A stretch of DNA of 39,886 bases, taken from the NCBI GenBank assembly GCA_016193465.1, contig JACPSE010000099.1:1-39886 (forward strand). The letters run 5' to 3'. The stretch comes from Deltaproteobacteria bacterium. Its GTDB lineage: Bacteria > Desulfobacterota > Binatia > UBA9968. The notes beneath the pieces were generated by a model. That model did not search any database. It had not been told where the DNA came from and saw only the letters and a list, made by a program, of their open reading frames with translations. The position numbers and the translations under genes are program-made. Shown here one piece after another: positions 31,852-39,886 of this stretch. Positions within the stretch are counted from its first letter, which is position 1; each line of letters begins with the position of its first letter.

Positions 31852-32620
31852 AAACATCATTTACGAAAAGAACTTAGGGATTGCAACAATCACTCTCAAC
31901 CGACCTGAGAAAAGAAATGCTTTTAGCGTTTCCATGCGTCAAGAGTTTGCTGAGTGTTTAAAAGACGCAAGTAAGGACGATGATATTCGGGTTATCGTTC
32001 TAACTGGCAAAGATCCCGCGTTCTGTTCCGGGGGTGACCTCGCTAGGATTTCTGAAAGTTACCAGGAGCGAAAAGTCAAATTTAGCTTCCCTGAGAAACC
32101 GAGCCAGACGCCGCGTTTGCTACAGATTTTGGAAAAACCGACAATCGCCGCTGTGAATGGGGATGCTGCCGGAGCAGGGTTCGACCTCGCTTTGATGTGC
32201 GACATTCGGATTGCCGGAGAGCGTGCGCGGTTTGCAGAAACGTATGTTTCAAGGGGCATGGTGCCTGCGGGTGGCAGCTATCTTCTACCCCGACTCGTGG
32301 GCCTACAGAAAGCCTGTCATCTAATTTTTAGTGGCGAGTGGATTGACGCTAAGGAAGCGGAGAGAATTGGGCTTGTACTTAAGGCGGTGCCCTCTGAGCA
32401 ATTGTTGCACGAGGCCGATCAGCTTGCAGCTAAAATCTGCAAACAGGCGAAGTATGCGGTCCAGTTGTCGAAAAAGGTCATCTACAGAGGTCTTACAACA
32501 GACTTTGATACCCACCTTGAATTTGTAGGTTATGTCAGAGCAGTCGCTGCCCGATCAGGAGAGACAGAGGAGGGGATTGGGGCTTTCCTGGAAAAAAGGA
32601 AAGCTCGGTTCGAACCCTAG
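31841..32620 (+). CDS. Enoyl-CoA hydratase/isomerase family protein
   Basis: A 259-residue crotonase: LNRPEKRNAFSVSM, the oxyanion loop DPAFCSGGDLAR, and AAVNGDAAGAGFDLALMCDIRIAG. The two glutamates of hydratase catalysis are not in place: the GCE position reads GFD, and the second lies at a Tyr in FAETYVSRG. It may be an isomerase, hydrolase or lyase, not a simple hydratase. GGAGG and an 11-base overlap tie it to the acyl-CoA synthetase genes, which would supply its CoA-ester substrate. Confidence 0.8.
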   Translation: MELKNIIYEKNLGIATITLNRPEKRNAFSVSMRQEFAECLKDASKDDDIRVIVLTGKDPAFCSGGDLARISESYQERKVKFSFPEKPSQTPRLLQILEKPTIAAVNGDAAGAGFDLALMCDIRIAGERARFAETYVSRGMVPAGGSYLLPRLVGLQKACHLIFSGEWIDAKEAERIGLVLKAVPSEQLLHEADQLAAKICKQAKYAVQLSKKVIYRGLTTDFDTHLEFVGYVRAVAARSGETEEGIGAFLEKRKARFEP

Positions 32621-32755
32621 ATTGGATCCAGCCAGATGAGGTTGAAAAGCGATCGCAATGGGAGTGGAAGGTCTCACGACGGGAACGTTGGGTAGACTCT
32701 TATAGCCGCTTTTACTTGCGGGGACTAAGTGATAGGAATTTACTTTGCTATCGTT

Positions 32756-32830
32756 TGGATTACGTGGTGCGAGGGTGACGGCGGCGCGCAGGCGTGGGTG
32801 CGCACCGTGATCTCGCCGGACCTGATCTGA
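32756..32830 (+). pseudogene. Foreign gene 3' scrap before the PAP gene
   Basis: A short frame (WITWCEGDGGAQAWVRTVIS ending at TGA 32828–32830) has the high-GC, coding-like look of the following gene, unlike the AT-richer bases before it. It is probably the 3' end of a gene that came with the PAP gene. Family unknown. Confidence 0.3.
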
Positions 32831-32849
32831 GTCAAGGCGACGCGACACC

Positions 32850-34349
32850 ATGTTTGAATCGGCAAATCTCGAGCACAAGATAGACAAGGCGGTTTATCGG
32901 CGCGAAGAGCCCAAGCTGCGCGAGGCGCTGCTCAACGCACAGTACGACCTCAAGGAAAACGGCCGCTTCCCGGTGCTGATCCTGATTGCCGGCGTGGAGG
33001 GCGCAGGCAAGGGCGAGACGGTGAACCTGCTCAACGAGTGGATGGACCCGCGCCACATCTACGCCCATGCCTTCCCCGAGCCCTCGGACGAGGAGCGCGA
33101 GCGACCGCCGATCTGGCGTTTCTGGCGCGCGCTGCCGCCCAAGGGCAAGATCGGCATCTTCTTCGGCGCCTGGCACACGGAGCCGATCGTTGGGCGCGTG
33201 CAGGGCGCGATCAGCGAAGGCGAGTTCTCCCAGGCGATCGCCGAGATCCTGCGCTTCGAGAAAATGCTGTGCGACGAAGGCGTGCTGCTGCTCAAGTTCT
33301 GGTTCCATCTGTCCAAGGCGCAGCAAAAGAAGCGGCTGAAGGCGCTCGAAAAGGACCCCAACACGCGCTGGCGCGTTACCAAGCTCGACTGGAAGTATTT
33401 CAAGCTCTACAAGAAGTTCGTCAGGGTATGCGAGCCGTTTTTGCACAAGACCTCGACCGGCGAGGCACCGTGGATCGTGGTGCCGGGGGCGGACCCTCGC
33501 TACCGGGCGCTCACGGTGGGCCGGCACCTGCTGGCGGCGATGCGCGAGCGCCTCGACGAGAAGCCGGCAAGCCGTCTCCCCGGCAGGACCCCACCGCTGC
33601 TGCCCTCGGCCGACAATCTGAACGTCCTGCGCGCGCTCGAGCTCGATCAGCCCATGACGCGCGACGAGTACCAAAAACAGCTCGAGAAGTGGCAGGGACG
33701 GCTGAACATGCTGTCGCGCCATCCGCGCTTCAGGGATATCGCGGTGGTGGCGGTGTTCGAAGGCAATGATGCCGCCGGCAAGGGCGGCGCGATCCGGCGC
33801 GTCACCGCCGCGCTCGATGCCCGGCACTACCACAACATCTCCGTTGCGGCGCCGAGCGAGGAAGATCGGGCGCAGCCCTACCTGTGGCGCTTCTGGCGTC
33901 ACATCCCGCGCCGGGGCCGCTTCGCGATCTTCGACCGTTCCTGGTACGGCCGCGTCCTGGTGGAGCGCATCGAAGGGTTCTGCTCGGAAGCGGACTGGAT
34001 CCGCGCCTACACCGAGATCAACGACTTCGAGCAGCAGCTCGTGCGCCACGACACCGTAGTGGTAAAGTTCTGGATCGCGATCAGCGAGGACGAGCAGCTG
34101 AAGCGTTTCAAGGAGCGCGAGAAGGTCGTCTTCAAGCGCTTCAAGATCACCGAAGAGGACTGGCGCAACCGCAAAAAATGGGCGGCCTACGAGCAGGCAG
34201 TGTGCGACATGGTTGACCGCACCTCGACGTCGATTGCGCCATGGAGGCTGGTTGAGGCCAACAACAAGTACCACGCGCGCATCAAGGTGCTGAAGACCCT
34301 GTGCCAGGCGATCGAGACCGCGCTCGAGCGGACGAAGCGCAAGGCGTAA
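32850..34349 (+). CDS. pap: Polyphosphate:AMP phosphotransferase (double PPK2 domain)
   Basis: A 499-residue protein with two PPK2 domains. The first Walker A is GVEGAGKGE (about 48–56), the second GNDAAGKGG (about 307–315); the second half also has PSEEDRAQPYLWRFWRHIP and FDRSWYGRVLVER, the active set of class II PPK2. The enzyme makes ADP from AMP and polyphosphate. Its codon use is much richer in G and C at third positions than flanking genes, and it sits alone with foreign-looking flanks, so recent transfer is likely (probably from a betaproteobacterium-like donor; inference). Confidence 0.92.
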   Translation: MFESANLEHKIDKAVYRREEPKLREALLNAQYDLKENGRFPVLILIAGVEGAGKGETVNLLNEWMDPRHIYAHAFPEPSDEERERPPIWRFWRALPPKGKIGIFFGAWHTEPIVGRVQGAISEGEFSQAIAEILRFEKMLCDEGVLLLKFWFHLSKAQQKKRLKALEKDPNTRWRVTKLDWKYFKLYKKFVRVCEPFLHKTSTGEAPWIVVPGADPRYRALTVGRHLLAAMRERLDEKPASRLPGRTPPLLPSADNLNVLRALELDQPMTRDEYQKQLEKWQGRLNMLSRHPRFRDIAVVAVFEGNDAAGKGGAIRRVTAALDARHYHNISVAAPSEEDRAQPYLWRFWRHIPRRGRFAIFDRSWYGRVLVERIEGFCSEADWIRAYTEINDFEQQLVRHDTVVVKFWIAISEDEQLKRFKEREKVVFKRFKITEEDWRNRKKWAAYEQAVCDMVDRTSTSIAPWRLVEANNKYHARIKVLKTLCQAIETALERTKRKA

Positions 34350-34394
34350 CGCGCCGCTTCCAGTGCAACGGGCGGAACTGCGCGGCTTCTAAAG

Positions 34395-34430
34395 ATGGGG
34401 CTGACTCTATTTTTCCGCCTAATCCTTTAA
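34395..34430 (+). pseudogene. Decayed N-terminus of a histidine kinase
   Basis: ATG 34395 begins MGLTLFFRLIL and stops at TAA 34428–34430. The DNA matches the start of the kinase at 37456 (MRLTLFSRLFL) almost base for base: GACTCTATTTT and CCGCCT are shared. It is a stub of a second copy of that kinase, left between the PAP gene and the sigma-54 promoter. Confidence 0.55.
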
Positions 34431-34508
34431 ATCTTCTTTGACGCGATACCATTTTAGGGCACCTTTGGCAAAACATTGACATGCTCTATCAAGATTCCTC
34501 CGTTGCTT

Positions 34509-34524
34509 TGTCCATTTTTGGACG
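34509..34524 (+). promoter_or_regulatory. Candidate enhancer palindrome upstream of sigma-54 promoter
   Basis: TGTCCA, four T's, TGGACG form a near-perfect inverted repeat 35 bases before the sigma-54 -24 box. GlrR-type regulators bind sites of the general type TGTC…GACA, though with a longer spacer as I recall it. It is a candidate activator site only. Confidence 0.35.
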
Positions 34525-34558
34525 AAAATTTGCGTATTTTTGCAGATAAATTTGAGTA

Positions 34559-34573
34559 TGGCACGTTAATTGC
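34559..34573 (+). promoter_or_regulatory. Sigma-54 (RpoN) promoter
   Basis: TGGCACG-TTAA-TTGC matches the sigma-54 consensus at all invariant positions (GG, ten bases, GC). The predicted start, about 12 bases past the GC, leaves a leader of about 40 bases to the kinase start at 34625. A sigma-54-activating regulator gene begins at 39318 in the same cluster. Confidence 0.75.
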
Positions 34574-34624
34574 CTACCTTCATTATCATACCCCTTTAGC
34601 TTTTGCTCCCTCGGAAACCGTTTT

Positions 34625-35713
34625 GTGAGAATTATGAACGGAAATCTCCTAAGGATGAATCCTGGATACTCCCTTTACGTGACAGTGGTCGAAGCCGCCC
34701 CGAACGCCATGGTCATGGTGGACCAGGCGGGCAAGATCGTCCTTATGAACTCACAGGCGGAGAAGTTATTCGGGTATTGCAGAGAGGAGTTAATGGGCCA
34801 ATCCATTGAGCTCCTGATCCCAGGGCCGATGCGTGCCAGCCATTCCGACTATCAAAGGGGCTTCTTCGCAAATCCCACAGCGCGGCCCATGGGCGCCGGC
34901 CGGGACCTCATTGGTCTTCGTAAGGACGGCGGCACGGTTGCCGTCGAGATTGGCCTTAATCCGCTCACGATAAACGAAGGCACATTTGTTCTCGCCTCCA
35001 TTATCGACATCACCGAGCGCAAGCGGGCAGAGGAGCAGATCAAGGCGTCACTGAAGGAAAAAGAGGTCCTTCTCAAAGAGATTCATCATCGGGTCAAGAA
35101 CAATTTGCAAATCATTTCGAGTATGCTCAATCTTCAGGCAAAGTCTATCAAGGATCCAAAAGCCTTGGAGATGTTTAGGGAAAGCCAGAGCCGTGTTCGC
35201 TCCATCGCGCTGATTCACGAGGAATTGTATCAATCCAGAGACCTGTCCAGGCTCGACTTTACCGATCATGTTCAAAGTTTGGTATCGCATTTGTTCCGTT
35301 CCTATGGAGTACATTCGGATCGCATCGTCCTCAGGATCCATGTCGAGGAGGCTTATCTCGACGTTGACACTGCAATTCCCTGTGGCCTGATCATCAATGA
35401 ACTGGTCTCCAATTCTCTGAAATACGCCTTTCCGGAAGGCAAGAAAGGCGAAATCAGCATTGACCTGCGGCGTCAGCATGACGATCACTATATGCTGGTT
35501 GTAAGGGACAACGGCGTTGGATTGCCGAAGAATTTGGATTTCCGCAACACGGAAACCTTAGGTCTACAGCTCGTAAACACCCTGACGGAGCAGATCGACG
35601 GAAGCATCGAGCTTGGAAGTAGTGCCGGAACGGAAGTTAAAGTTACATTCACAGCTCTCAGCCGCCAAGAAAGGAGGCATGACAATGGCGACCGCACAGA
35701 TATTGGTCGTTGA
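34625..35713 (+). CDS. PAS-domain sensor kinase, HisKA_2 type
   Basis: A ~362-residue soluble kinase. A PAS domain (about 15–130; [21 protein letters not shown] … [11 protein letters not shown]), a short helix ([19 protein letters not shown]), the HisKA_2 phospho-acceptor motif [12 protein letters not shown] (histidine about 154) and an ATPase domain with [25 protein letters not shown] and TLGLQLVN. No membrane helix, so it senses a cytoplasmic cue. The start may be GTG 34625, ATG 34634 or ATG 34655. It lies just downstream of a sigma-54 promoter and overlaps the next gene by 29 bases. Confidence 0.87.
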   Translation: MRIMNGNLLRMNPGYSLYVTVVEAAPNAMVMVDQAGKIVLMNSQAEKLFGYCREELMGQSIELLIPGPMRASHSDYQRGFFANPTARPMGAGRDLIGLRKDGGTVAVEIGLNPLTINEGTFVLASIIDITERKRAEEQIKASLKEKEVLLKEIHHRVKNNLQIISSMLNLQAKSIKDPKALEMFRESQSRVRSIALIHEELYQSRDLSRLDFTDHVQSLVSHLFRSYGVHSDRIVLRIHVEEAYLDVDTAIPCGLIINELVSNSLKYAFPEGKKGEISIDLRRQHDDHYMLVVRDNGVGLPKNLDFRNTETLGLQLVNTLTEQIDGSIELGSSAGTEVKVTFTALSRQERRHDNGDRTDIGR

Positions 35714-37343
35714 AGACGAGAACATCATAGCGAAGGACATTCAAGACAGCTTGAAAAGTTTGGGATATGCTGTTCCTGCTGTCGCCTCTTCCGGAAAGGA
35801 GGCCATTAAAAAAGCCGCAGAAATGCGCCCGGATTTGGCGCTGATGGATATTGTTTTGAAAGGGGACATGGACGGCATCGAGGCCGCCGAGCACATGCGC
35901 GAGCGTTACCATATTCCGGTCATCTATCTTACCGCCTATGGAGACGATCAAACATTGGAGCGGGCCAAGGCAACCGAGCCGTTTGGCTATATCCTCAAAC
36001 CATTCGACGAGAGAGAGCTGCACAGCACGATCAAGATGGCTCTTTACAAGAGCCAGATGGAAAAGAAATTGAGGGAGAGCGAAGGGCGCCTCCAAAGGGG
36101 CCTGCGCGATTTGTCGGCCCTGCACCGTATCCATCTGGCCATTACCTCGACCTTGGATCTCCGCGTGGTACTGGAGCTCCTGCTGGAGCAAATCGATCTC
36201 TTTCTCTCTTACCCGGCAGCTACGACTGTCCGTCTATTCGACGGAAAAAGCAGCGCCTTGGAGCCTATCGCCTGTCGCAACCTGGATGAAGGGGTGTGGA
36301 AGTCGGAAGAATGGAGAACCGGGCATGGGCTCGCCCAGGCAGTGGTTGAAACGAAGGCTTCCTTGCAGGTGGCCGATGTTCAGAGCGATCCCCGGACAAA
36401 AGACTACGGCTTCTTTCGCAGACATGGGCTGGTTTCCTACCTGGGAGTGCCGCTAATCGCCAAAGGTGAGGTCCTTGGCGTCCTCGGCTTTTATACGAAA
36501 GAGGCGCGGCAGTTCACCGAGGAAGAAGTTGAATTTTTGAAGACCCTTGGAGGCCAGGCCGCCATAGCGATTCACAATGCCCAGCTCTATGAGGAGATCA
36601 CAAGACAGGCAGCGGAGCTGGAGGAGGCCAGTAAGGTGAAGTCGGAGTTCCTGGGCGTCATCTCGCACGAGCTTAAGACGCCCCTCAATGTGGTGATGGG
36701 TTATACGGGAATGATCAAGGATAAAATATTAGTGGACCAAGATCGAGCGCTGGGGAGGATCGCAAAGTCCTCCAACGAACTGTTGACCATGATCGACAGC
36801 ATCCTGGATGCTACCAGGATCGAGTCTGGGGCGACTTCGGTGCAAAGTGAAGGATTTCATTTGGAAAATTTTCTGACTGAGCTTAAGTCGTTTTATGATT
36901 TTTCTTCTGATAAGGAAGTTAGGCTTGTCTGGGACTATCCCCCCGAGCTGCCGGTGATAAAAACCGACAGTGTCAAACTCAAGCACGTTCTTCAGAATCT
37001 TATCAATAACGCGATCAAATTCACGGATAAAGGGTCCGTGACGATATCAGTCCGGATGAAACAGGCGACAGGCGAGAGGCAACAGGCGGAAGAAGCTCTA
37101 ACTCACGCCTTCTTTGAGTTCAAGGTGGCGGATGCAGGGATAGGCATCCCTAAAGATGCGCTTCCGTACGTCTTCGAGAAGTTTCATCAAGCAGACAACT
37201 CTGTGCAGAGGAGCCATGGCGGTGTAGGTTTGGGACTCCATATTGTTAAGACGTTTGTCCGGATGCTTGGAGGAGAGGTTGAAGTGGAGAGCGAGCTTGG
37301 CAAGGGCTCGACTTTTACCGTCACGATACCTTATGAAAGTTAA
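35685..37343 (+). CDS. Hybrid REC–GAF–histidine kinase
   Basis: A 552-residue protein starting at ATG 35685 with AAGGAGG upstream. Order: receiver domain (about 4–122; D55 in [14 protein letters not shown], switch T in YLTAYGD, K in [10 protein letters not shown]), GAF domain (about 155–295), HisKA with [11 protein letters not shown] (histidine about 328) and ATPase with [18 protein letters not shown] and [10 protein letters not shown]. It may take phosphate from the kinase just upstream, whose gene it overlaps, and pass it on through its own kinase core; cytoplasmic. Confidence 0.88.
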   Translation: MATAQILVVEDENIIAKDIQDSLKSLGYAVPAVASSGKEAIKKAAEMRPDLALMDIVLKGDMDGIEAAEHMRERYHIPVIYLTAYGDDQTLERAKATEPFGYILKPFDERELHSTIKMALYKSQMEKKLRESEGRLQRGLRDLSALHRIHLAITSTLDLRVVLELLLEQIDLFLSYPAATTVRLFDGKSSALEPIACRNLDEGVWKSEEWRTGHGLAQAVVETKASLQVADVQSDPRTKDYGFFRRHGLVSYLGVPLIAKGEVLGVLGFYTKEARQFTEEEVEFLKTLGGQAAIAIHNAQLYEEITRQAAELEEASKVKSEFLGVISHELKTPLNVVMGYTGMIKDKILVDQDRALGRIAKSSNELLTMIDSILDATRIESGATSVQSEGFHLENFLTELKSFYDFSSDKEVRLVWDYPPELPVIKTDSVKLKHVLQNLINNAIKFTDKGSVTISVRMKQATGERQQAEEALTHAFFEFKVADAGIGIPKDALPYVFEKFHQADNSVQRSHGGVGLGLHIVKTFVRMLGGEVEVESELGKGSTFTVTIPYES

Positions 37344-37455
37344 GAATTGGACTGACCCCCTGAGGTTGGACGATCTAGGGCGACAAGTGAGATAATTTTG
37401 AGGAGAACAACTAGGATGGCTTCTCTGGAATCCTCCTTTTGAAGAAGTTAAAAGG

Positions 37456-38898
37456 ATGAGGTTGACTCTATTTTCCCGCCTGTTCCTTGGTTATCTGGGA
37501 ATTTTTATCCTCATTATAGCCGTAAGTGTCTACGCCGTGATCGAGCTACGGCGATTCAACGACATCACCCGTTCCGTTCTGGAGGGCGACACTCGCGTTT
37601 TGGACTACCAGAAGAAACTTACCGATGCCCTGCTGTCGGAGATCCGCTATGAGAGGAGATTCCTCATTACCCGGGACGATGCCCTGTATGATCAGTTTCT
37701 CCTGTTTAAAAGCGATTTCGATCTGTATATCGAGGAAGCGATGGCCCTGGCAGATGCTCGCGCCAGTGGCTTCTTGAGCCAGGTCAAAGACCACCATCAA
37801 CGCTACCAAGACCTCGTTGATCAGGAAGTGAAATATATGAAAGCCGGTAGAAGCTATCCTTACGACCGCTACAGGCAAGGAAAAGGGAGGGTTGCGGACC
37901 TGATTATCGCGGAGCTGGAAAAATTGAGTAGCTATAGTCAGCAAAATACCTACGGTAAGATTCGAAAATTGGCTGAGGCCGGAAGCAATGCGCGCCGAGC
38001 AGCGATGGCGATCACAGGGGCCTCCCTTATATTCGTCATTGTCCTTTCGCTATTTATCACCAGAAGCATCACCCAACCCATCTCTATCTTGAAGATGAAG
38101 ACCAGAGAAATCGCCAAAGGCCATTTCGAGAGCGATGTGAATCTTTCCTCTCCGCCGGAAATAGCGGAGTTGGCAAGCGCCTTTAATTCCATGAGCCAGA
38201 AGCTTAAGGACCTGGACCGAATGAAATCTGATTTTTTCTCCTCGATGTCCCATGAGCTGCGCACCCCTCTGACGTCGATAAAGGAAGGGGCAGGCCTTCT
38301 GCTCGAGGGTGTGGGGGGAGCGTTGACGGAGAAGCAAAGGAGACTTTTGACCATCCTCGCCGAGGAGAGCGAACGTCTCATCGGCCTGGTCAACTCCCTG
38401 CTGGATCTCTCCAAAATGGAAGCCGGGATGATGGTCTATAACTTTGAGCCCACAAGCCTTGCCCCTCTGGTAAACAGGGCTATGATAGAGATAGGGCCTC
38501 TGGTCGAGGCGAAAAAAATTAGACTGGATTCCAGGATTGCTGAAGAATTGCCCGTCATCACGGTGGATAGCGAGAGGCTCCTTCAGGCCCTGAGGAATTT
38601 GATCGGGAACGCCGTCAAGTTCACCCCGGATGGAGGTCAGGTGACAATCTCGGCCCGGCAAAGAGATAGAGCAGTTGAAGTCTCAGTGGCGGATACCGGT
38701 CCAGGCATACCGGCGGAAAATCTCGCCACCATTTTTGATAAGTTTCAGCAGGCAGCTTCCGCAGGTTCCTACCGGATCCAAGGAACAGGATTAGGGTTGG
38801 CTATTGTCAAGCACATCATAACGTCTCACGGTGGTAAGGTATGGGCAGAGAGCCAGGCAGGACAGGGAAGTACCTTTATATTTGTATTGCCAGCTTGA
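37456..38898 (+). CDS. Membrane sensor histidine kinase, GlrK/QseE-like
   Basis: A 480-residue kinase with an N-terminal membrane helix (about 8–30), a helical periplasmic sensor of about 150 residues (four-helix-bundle-like), a second helix (about 184–204), HAMP (RSITQPISILKMKTREIAKG), HisKA with SSMSHELRTPLTS (histidine about 266) and ATPase with LRNLIGNAVKF, DTGPGIP and GTGLGLAIVKH. The order kinase–lipoprotein–NtrC regulator is that of QseE/GlrK–QseG–QseF/GlrR. Its last 58 bases overlap the lipoprotein gene. Confidence 0.88.
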   Translation: MRLTLFSRLFLGYLGIFILIIAVSVYAVIELRRFNDITRSVLEGDTRVLDYQKKLTDALLSEIRYERRFLITRDDALYDQFLLFKSDFDLYIEEAMALADARASGFLSQVKDHHQRYQDLVDQEVKYMKAGRSYPYDRYRQGKGRVADLIIAELEKLSSYSQQNTYGKIRKLAEAGSNARRAAMAITGASLIFVIVLSLFITRSITQPISILKMKTREIAKGHFESDVNLSSPPEIAELASAFNSMSQKLKDLDRMKSDFFSSMSHELRTPLTSIKEGAGLLLEGVGGALTEKQRRLLTILAEESERLIGLVNSLLDLSKMEAGMMVYNFEPTSLAPLVNRAMIEIGPLVEAKKIRLDSRIAEELPVITVDSERLLQALRNLIGNAVKFTPDGGQVTISARQRDRAVEVSVADTGPGIPAENLATIFDKFQQAASAGSYRIQGTGLGLAIVKHIITSHGGKVWAESQAGQGSTFIFVLPA

Positions 38899-39308
38899 TT
38901 TTTCTCTCTCCTTCGGGTTGTGCTTTTGTAAAAGAGATCAAAAGCCGGCAAGAGGCCAGCGAGTTTGTGCTGCGTGGACAAAAGCTGCTTGCTCAAGGGG
39001 ATTACGAGGGTTCCCTGAAGGAAAACCAGAAGGTCTTATCTCTCACTCCTGACGGGCCCCTGGCCGCCGAGGCCGTCTTTAATATGGGGTTGGTCTACGC
39101 CCATGCGGGAAATCCCAAAAGGGATTATCGCAAGGCCATGGCTCTTTTCAGGAAGCTTATCAGCGAATATCCTCAAAGCCCTTTAGTCGAGCAGGCCAAA
39201 GCCTGGGTGGGAGTCCTTCAGGTGAACGAGAGGTTAAACCAGATGCTTGATAAGTCGAAACAAGTGGACATCGAGATTGAAGAGATGAAAAGGGGAAAGG
39301 AGAGGTAA
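38841..39308 (+). CDS. TPR-type outer-membrane lipoprotein, QseG position
   Basis: A 155-residue protein. A signal segment ends in a plausible but non-ideal lipobox (LSPSGC, cysteine about 27). The rest is helical with a tetratricopeptide look (LRGQKLLAQGDYEGSLKENQ, AEAVFNMGLVYAHAG). Translation starts inside the kinase gene. In enterobacteria QseG sits here and controls the kinase from the outer membrane; the same job is inferred for this protein. Confidence 0.7.
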   Translation: MGREPGRTGKYLYICIASLIFLSPSGCAFVKEIKSRQEASEFVLRGQKLLAQGDYEGSLKENQKVLSLTPDGPLAAEAVFNMGLVYAHAGNPKRDYRKAMALFRKLISEYPQSPLVEQAKAWVGVLQVNERLNQMLDKSKQVDIEIEEMKRGKER

Positions 39309-39317
39309 AGGCCCCTC

Positions 39318-39886
39318 ATGTTTTCAGCAAAGATCTTGGTGGTGGATGATGACAGAAACCTCGTCGAACTGATGAAGATGAGGCTGGAGTCAGCAAACTA
39401 CGAGGTCGCCACGGCCCTGAGAGAGGAAGATGCGATAGAGGCCGTTAAAGCCCGGCCCTTTGATCTGTCCATCGTTGATCTGAGGCTGGCGGATCGGGAT
39501 GGCATATTACTGATGCAAGAGTTGCATTCGATCAATCCTGAAATGCCGGTCATCATCCTCACTGCCCATGGGAGCATTGAAAGCGCTGTAGAGGCCATGA
39601 AAAGGGGAGCCTATAGCTATCTTACAAAACCATTCGAGCCGAGGGATCTGCTGCTGCAAATCGAAAAGGCCCTGGAGAAGCGCCGCCTTACCGCTGAGGT
39701 TAAGAGACTCAAAGGGCTCCTGGAGGAAAAATACGATTTTTCCAACATCGTGGCTAAGAGCGAAAAGATGCAGAGGGTGCTGGAGACCGTCTCCCGAATT
39801 GCCCAAACCGACTCTACCGTTTATATCCACGGAGAAAGCGGGACGGGAAAGGAGCTTATCGCCAAGGCCATTCATATTGCCAGCGC
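39318..39886 (+). CDS. NtrC-type sigma-54 response regulator, GlrR/QseF-like (partial)
   Basis: The gene is cut by the window end; 189 codons are visible. The receiver has VVDDDRNL, D54 in [14 protein letters not shown] in ILTAHGS and K in [10 protein letters not shown]. After a linker helix comes the AAA+ start ([11 protein letters not shown]) and the Walker A GESGTGKE. Such proteins activate sigma-54 RNA polymerase at promoters like that at 34559. It is the natural partner of the kinase at 37456. Confidence 0.9.
   Translation, partial: MFSAKILVVDDDRNLVELMKMRLESANYEVATALREEDAIEAVKARPFDLSIVDLRLADRDGILLMQELHSINPEMPVIILTAHGSIESAVEAMKRGAYSYLTKPFEPRDLLLQIEKALEKRRLTAEVKRLKGLLEEKYDFSNIVAKSEKMQRVLETVSRIAQTDSTVYIHGESGTGKELIAKAIHIAS

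Noticed and set aside
28142-32752. Shared phrase AAGTGATAG…GGAATTT…CTTT after rmuC and before the PAP segment
   Set aside because: Only about 20 matching bases in two copies; too short to call a repeat family, though noted as a possible edge of the transferred segment.
32832-34274. 480-codon minus-strand frame opposite the PAP gene
   Set aside because: An antisense shadow caused by extreme third-position GC; the + strand has both PPK2 domains.
37358-37382. Second sigma-54-like GG-N10-GC pattern before the membrane kinase
   Set aside because: TGGACG…GGC has the spacing but lacks the TTGC and TGGCAC context. The nearby CTGACCCCCTGAGGTTGGA looks more like an insertion-sequence end scrap.
1-39886. 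CRISPR arrays, rRNA genes and complete insertion sequences
   Set aside because: No regularly spaced repeats, rRNA segments or intact transposase genes were seen.

Overview
The window reads as a chromosomal segment of a Gram-negative, mid-GC, free-living bacterium. The order ispE–spoVG–tRNA-Gln–prs–rplY–pth, and the rpsF–ssb–rpsR–DUF2232–rplI block, are the arrangement I associate with deltaproteobacterial-grade lineages (Desulfobacterota, Binatota and relatives). The many orphan periplasmic binding proteins, cupins and CoA-ligase genes fit a soil or sediment heterotroph of that kind. The taxon is an inference: no rRNA gene is present.

Layout. 1–800: relics, namely a headless HigA-type antitoxin, one copy of a dispersed repeat that carries a promoter, and a frameshifted retropepsin-like protease gene. 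807–2462: a partial cytochrome c oxidase cluster (small membrane protein, subunit III, subunit IV, DUF420) without subunits I and II. 2759–6230: bicupin protein, VapC relic, aspartate dehydrogenase overlapping an MFS transporter. 6493–7820: single-domain response regulator, then decayed accessory DNA (UPF0175 antitoxin, IS66-like and integrase-like scraps) abutting the 3' end of tRNA-Arg(CCG). 7834–17094: conserved core (suhB, ispE, spoVG, tRNA-Gln, prs, rplY, pth, hppA, rpsF, ssb, rpsR, DUF2232, rplI).

17100–32620: an accessory catabolic/transport region. It holds four paralogous family-1 substrate-binding protein genes (one with an internal deletion), a TctC-type binding protein, a cytoplasmic reductive-dehalogenase-like Fe-S protein whose 3' end is repeated downstream, a cupin, a GlcG/HbpS protein, an alpha/beta hydrolase with an altered catalytic triad, a divergent CapA-like protein, rmuC, and an operon for an ADP-forming acyl-CoA synthetase (beta and alpha genes) plus a crotonase. 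No ABC permease or ATPase, and no TctA or TctB, accompanies any of the binding proteins. Two of the binding-protein genes have the same ~130 bp dispersed element upstream.

32756–34349: a high-GC polyphosphate:AMP phosphotransferase gene that looks transferred. 34395–39886: a signalling island with a near-perfect sigma-54 promoter, a HisKA_2-type kinase overlapping a REC-GAF-kinase hybrid, then a membrane kinase, a TPR lipoprotein and an NtrC-type regulator (cut by the window end). The last three are arranged like QseE/GlrK–QseG–QseF/GlrR.

The most interesting signals are: the dispersed promoter-bearing element; the rearranged Fe-S/binding-protein locus; the sigma-54-linked double kinase system next to a decayed kinase N-terminus; and the repeated theme of binding proteins without transporters.
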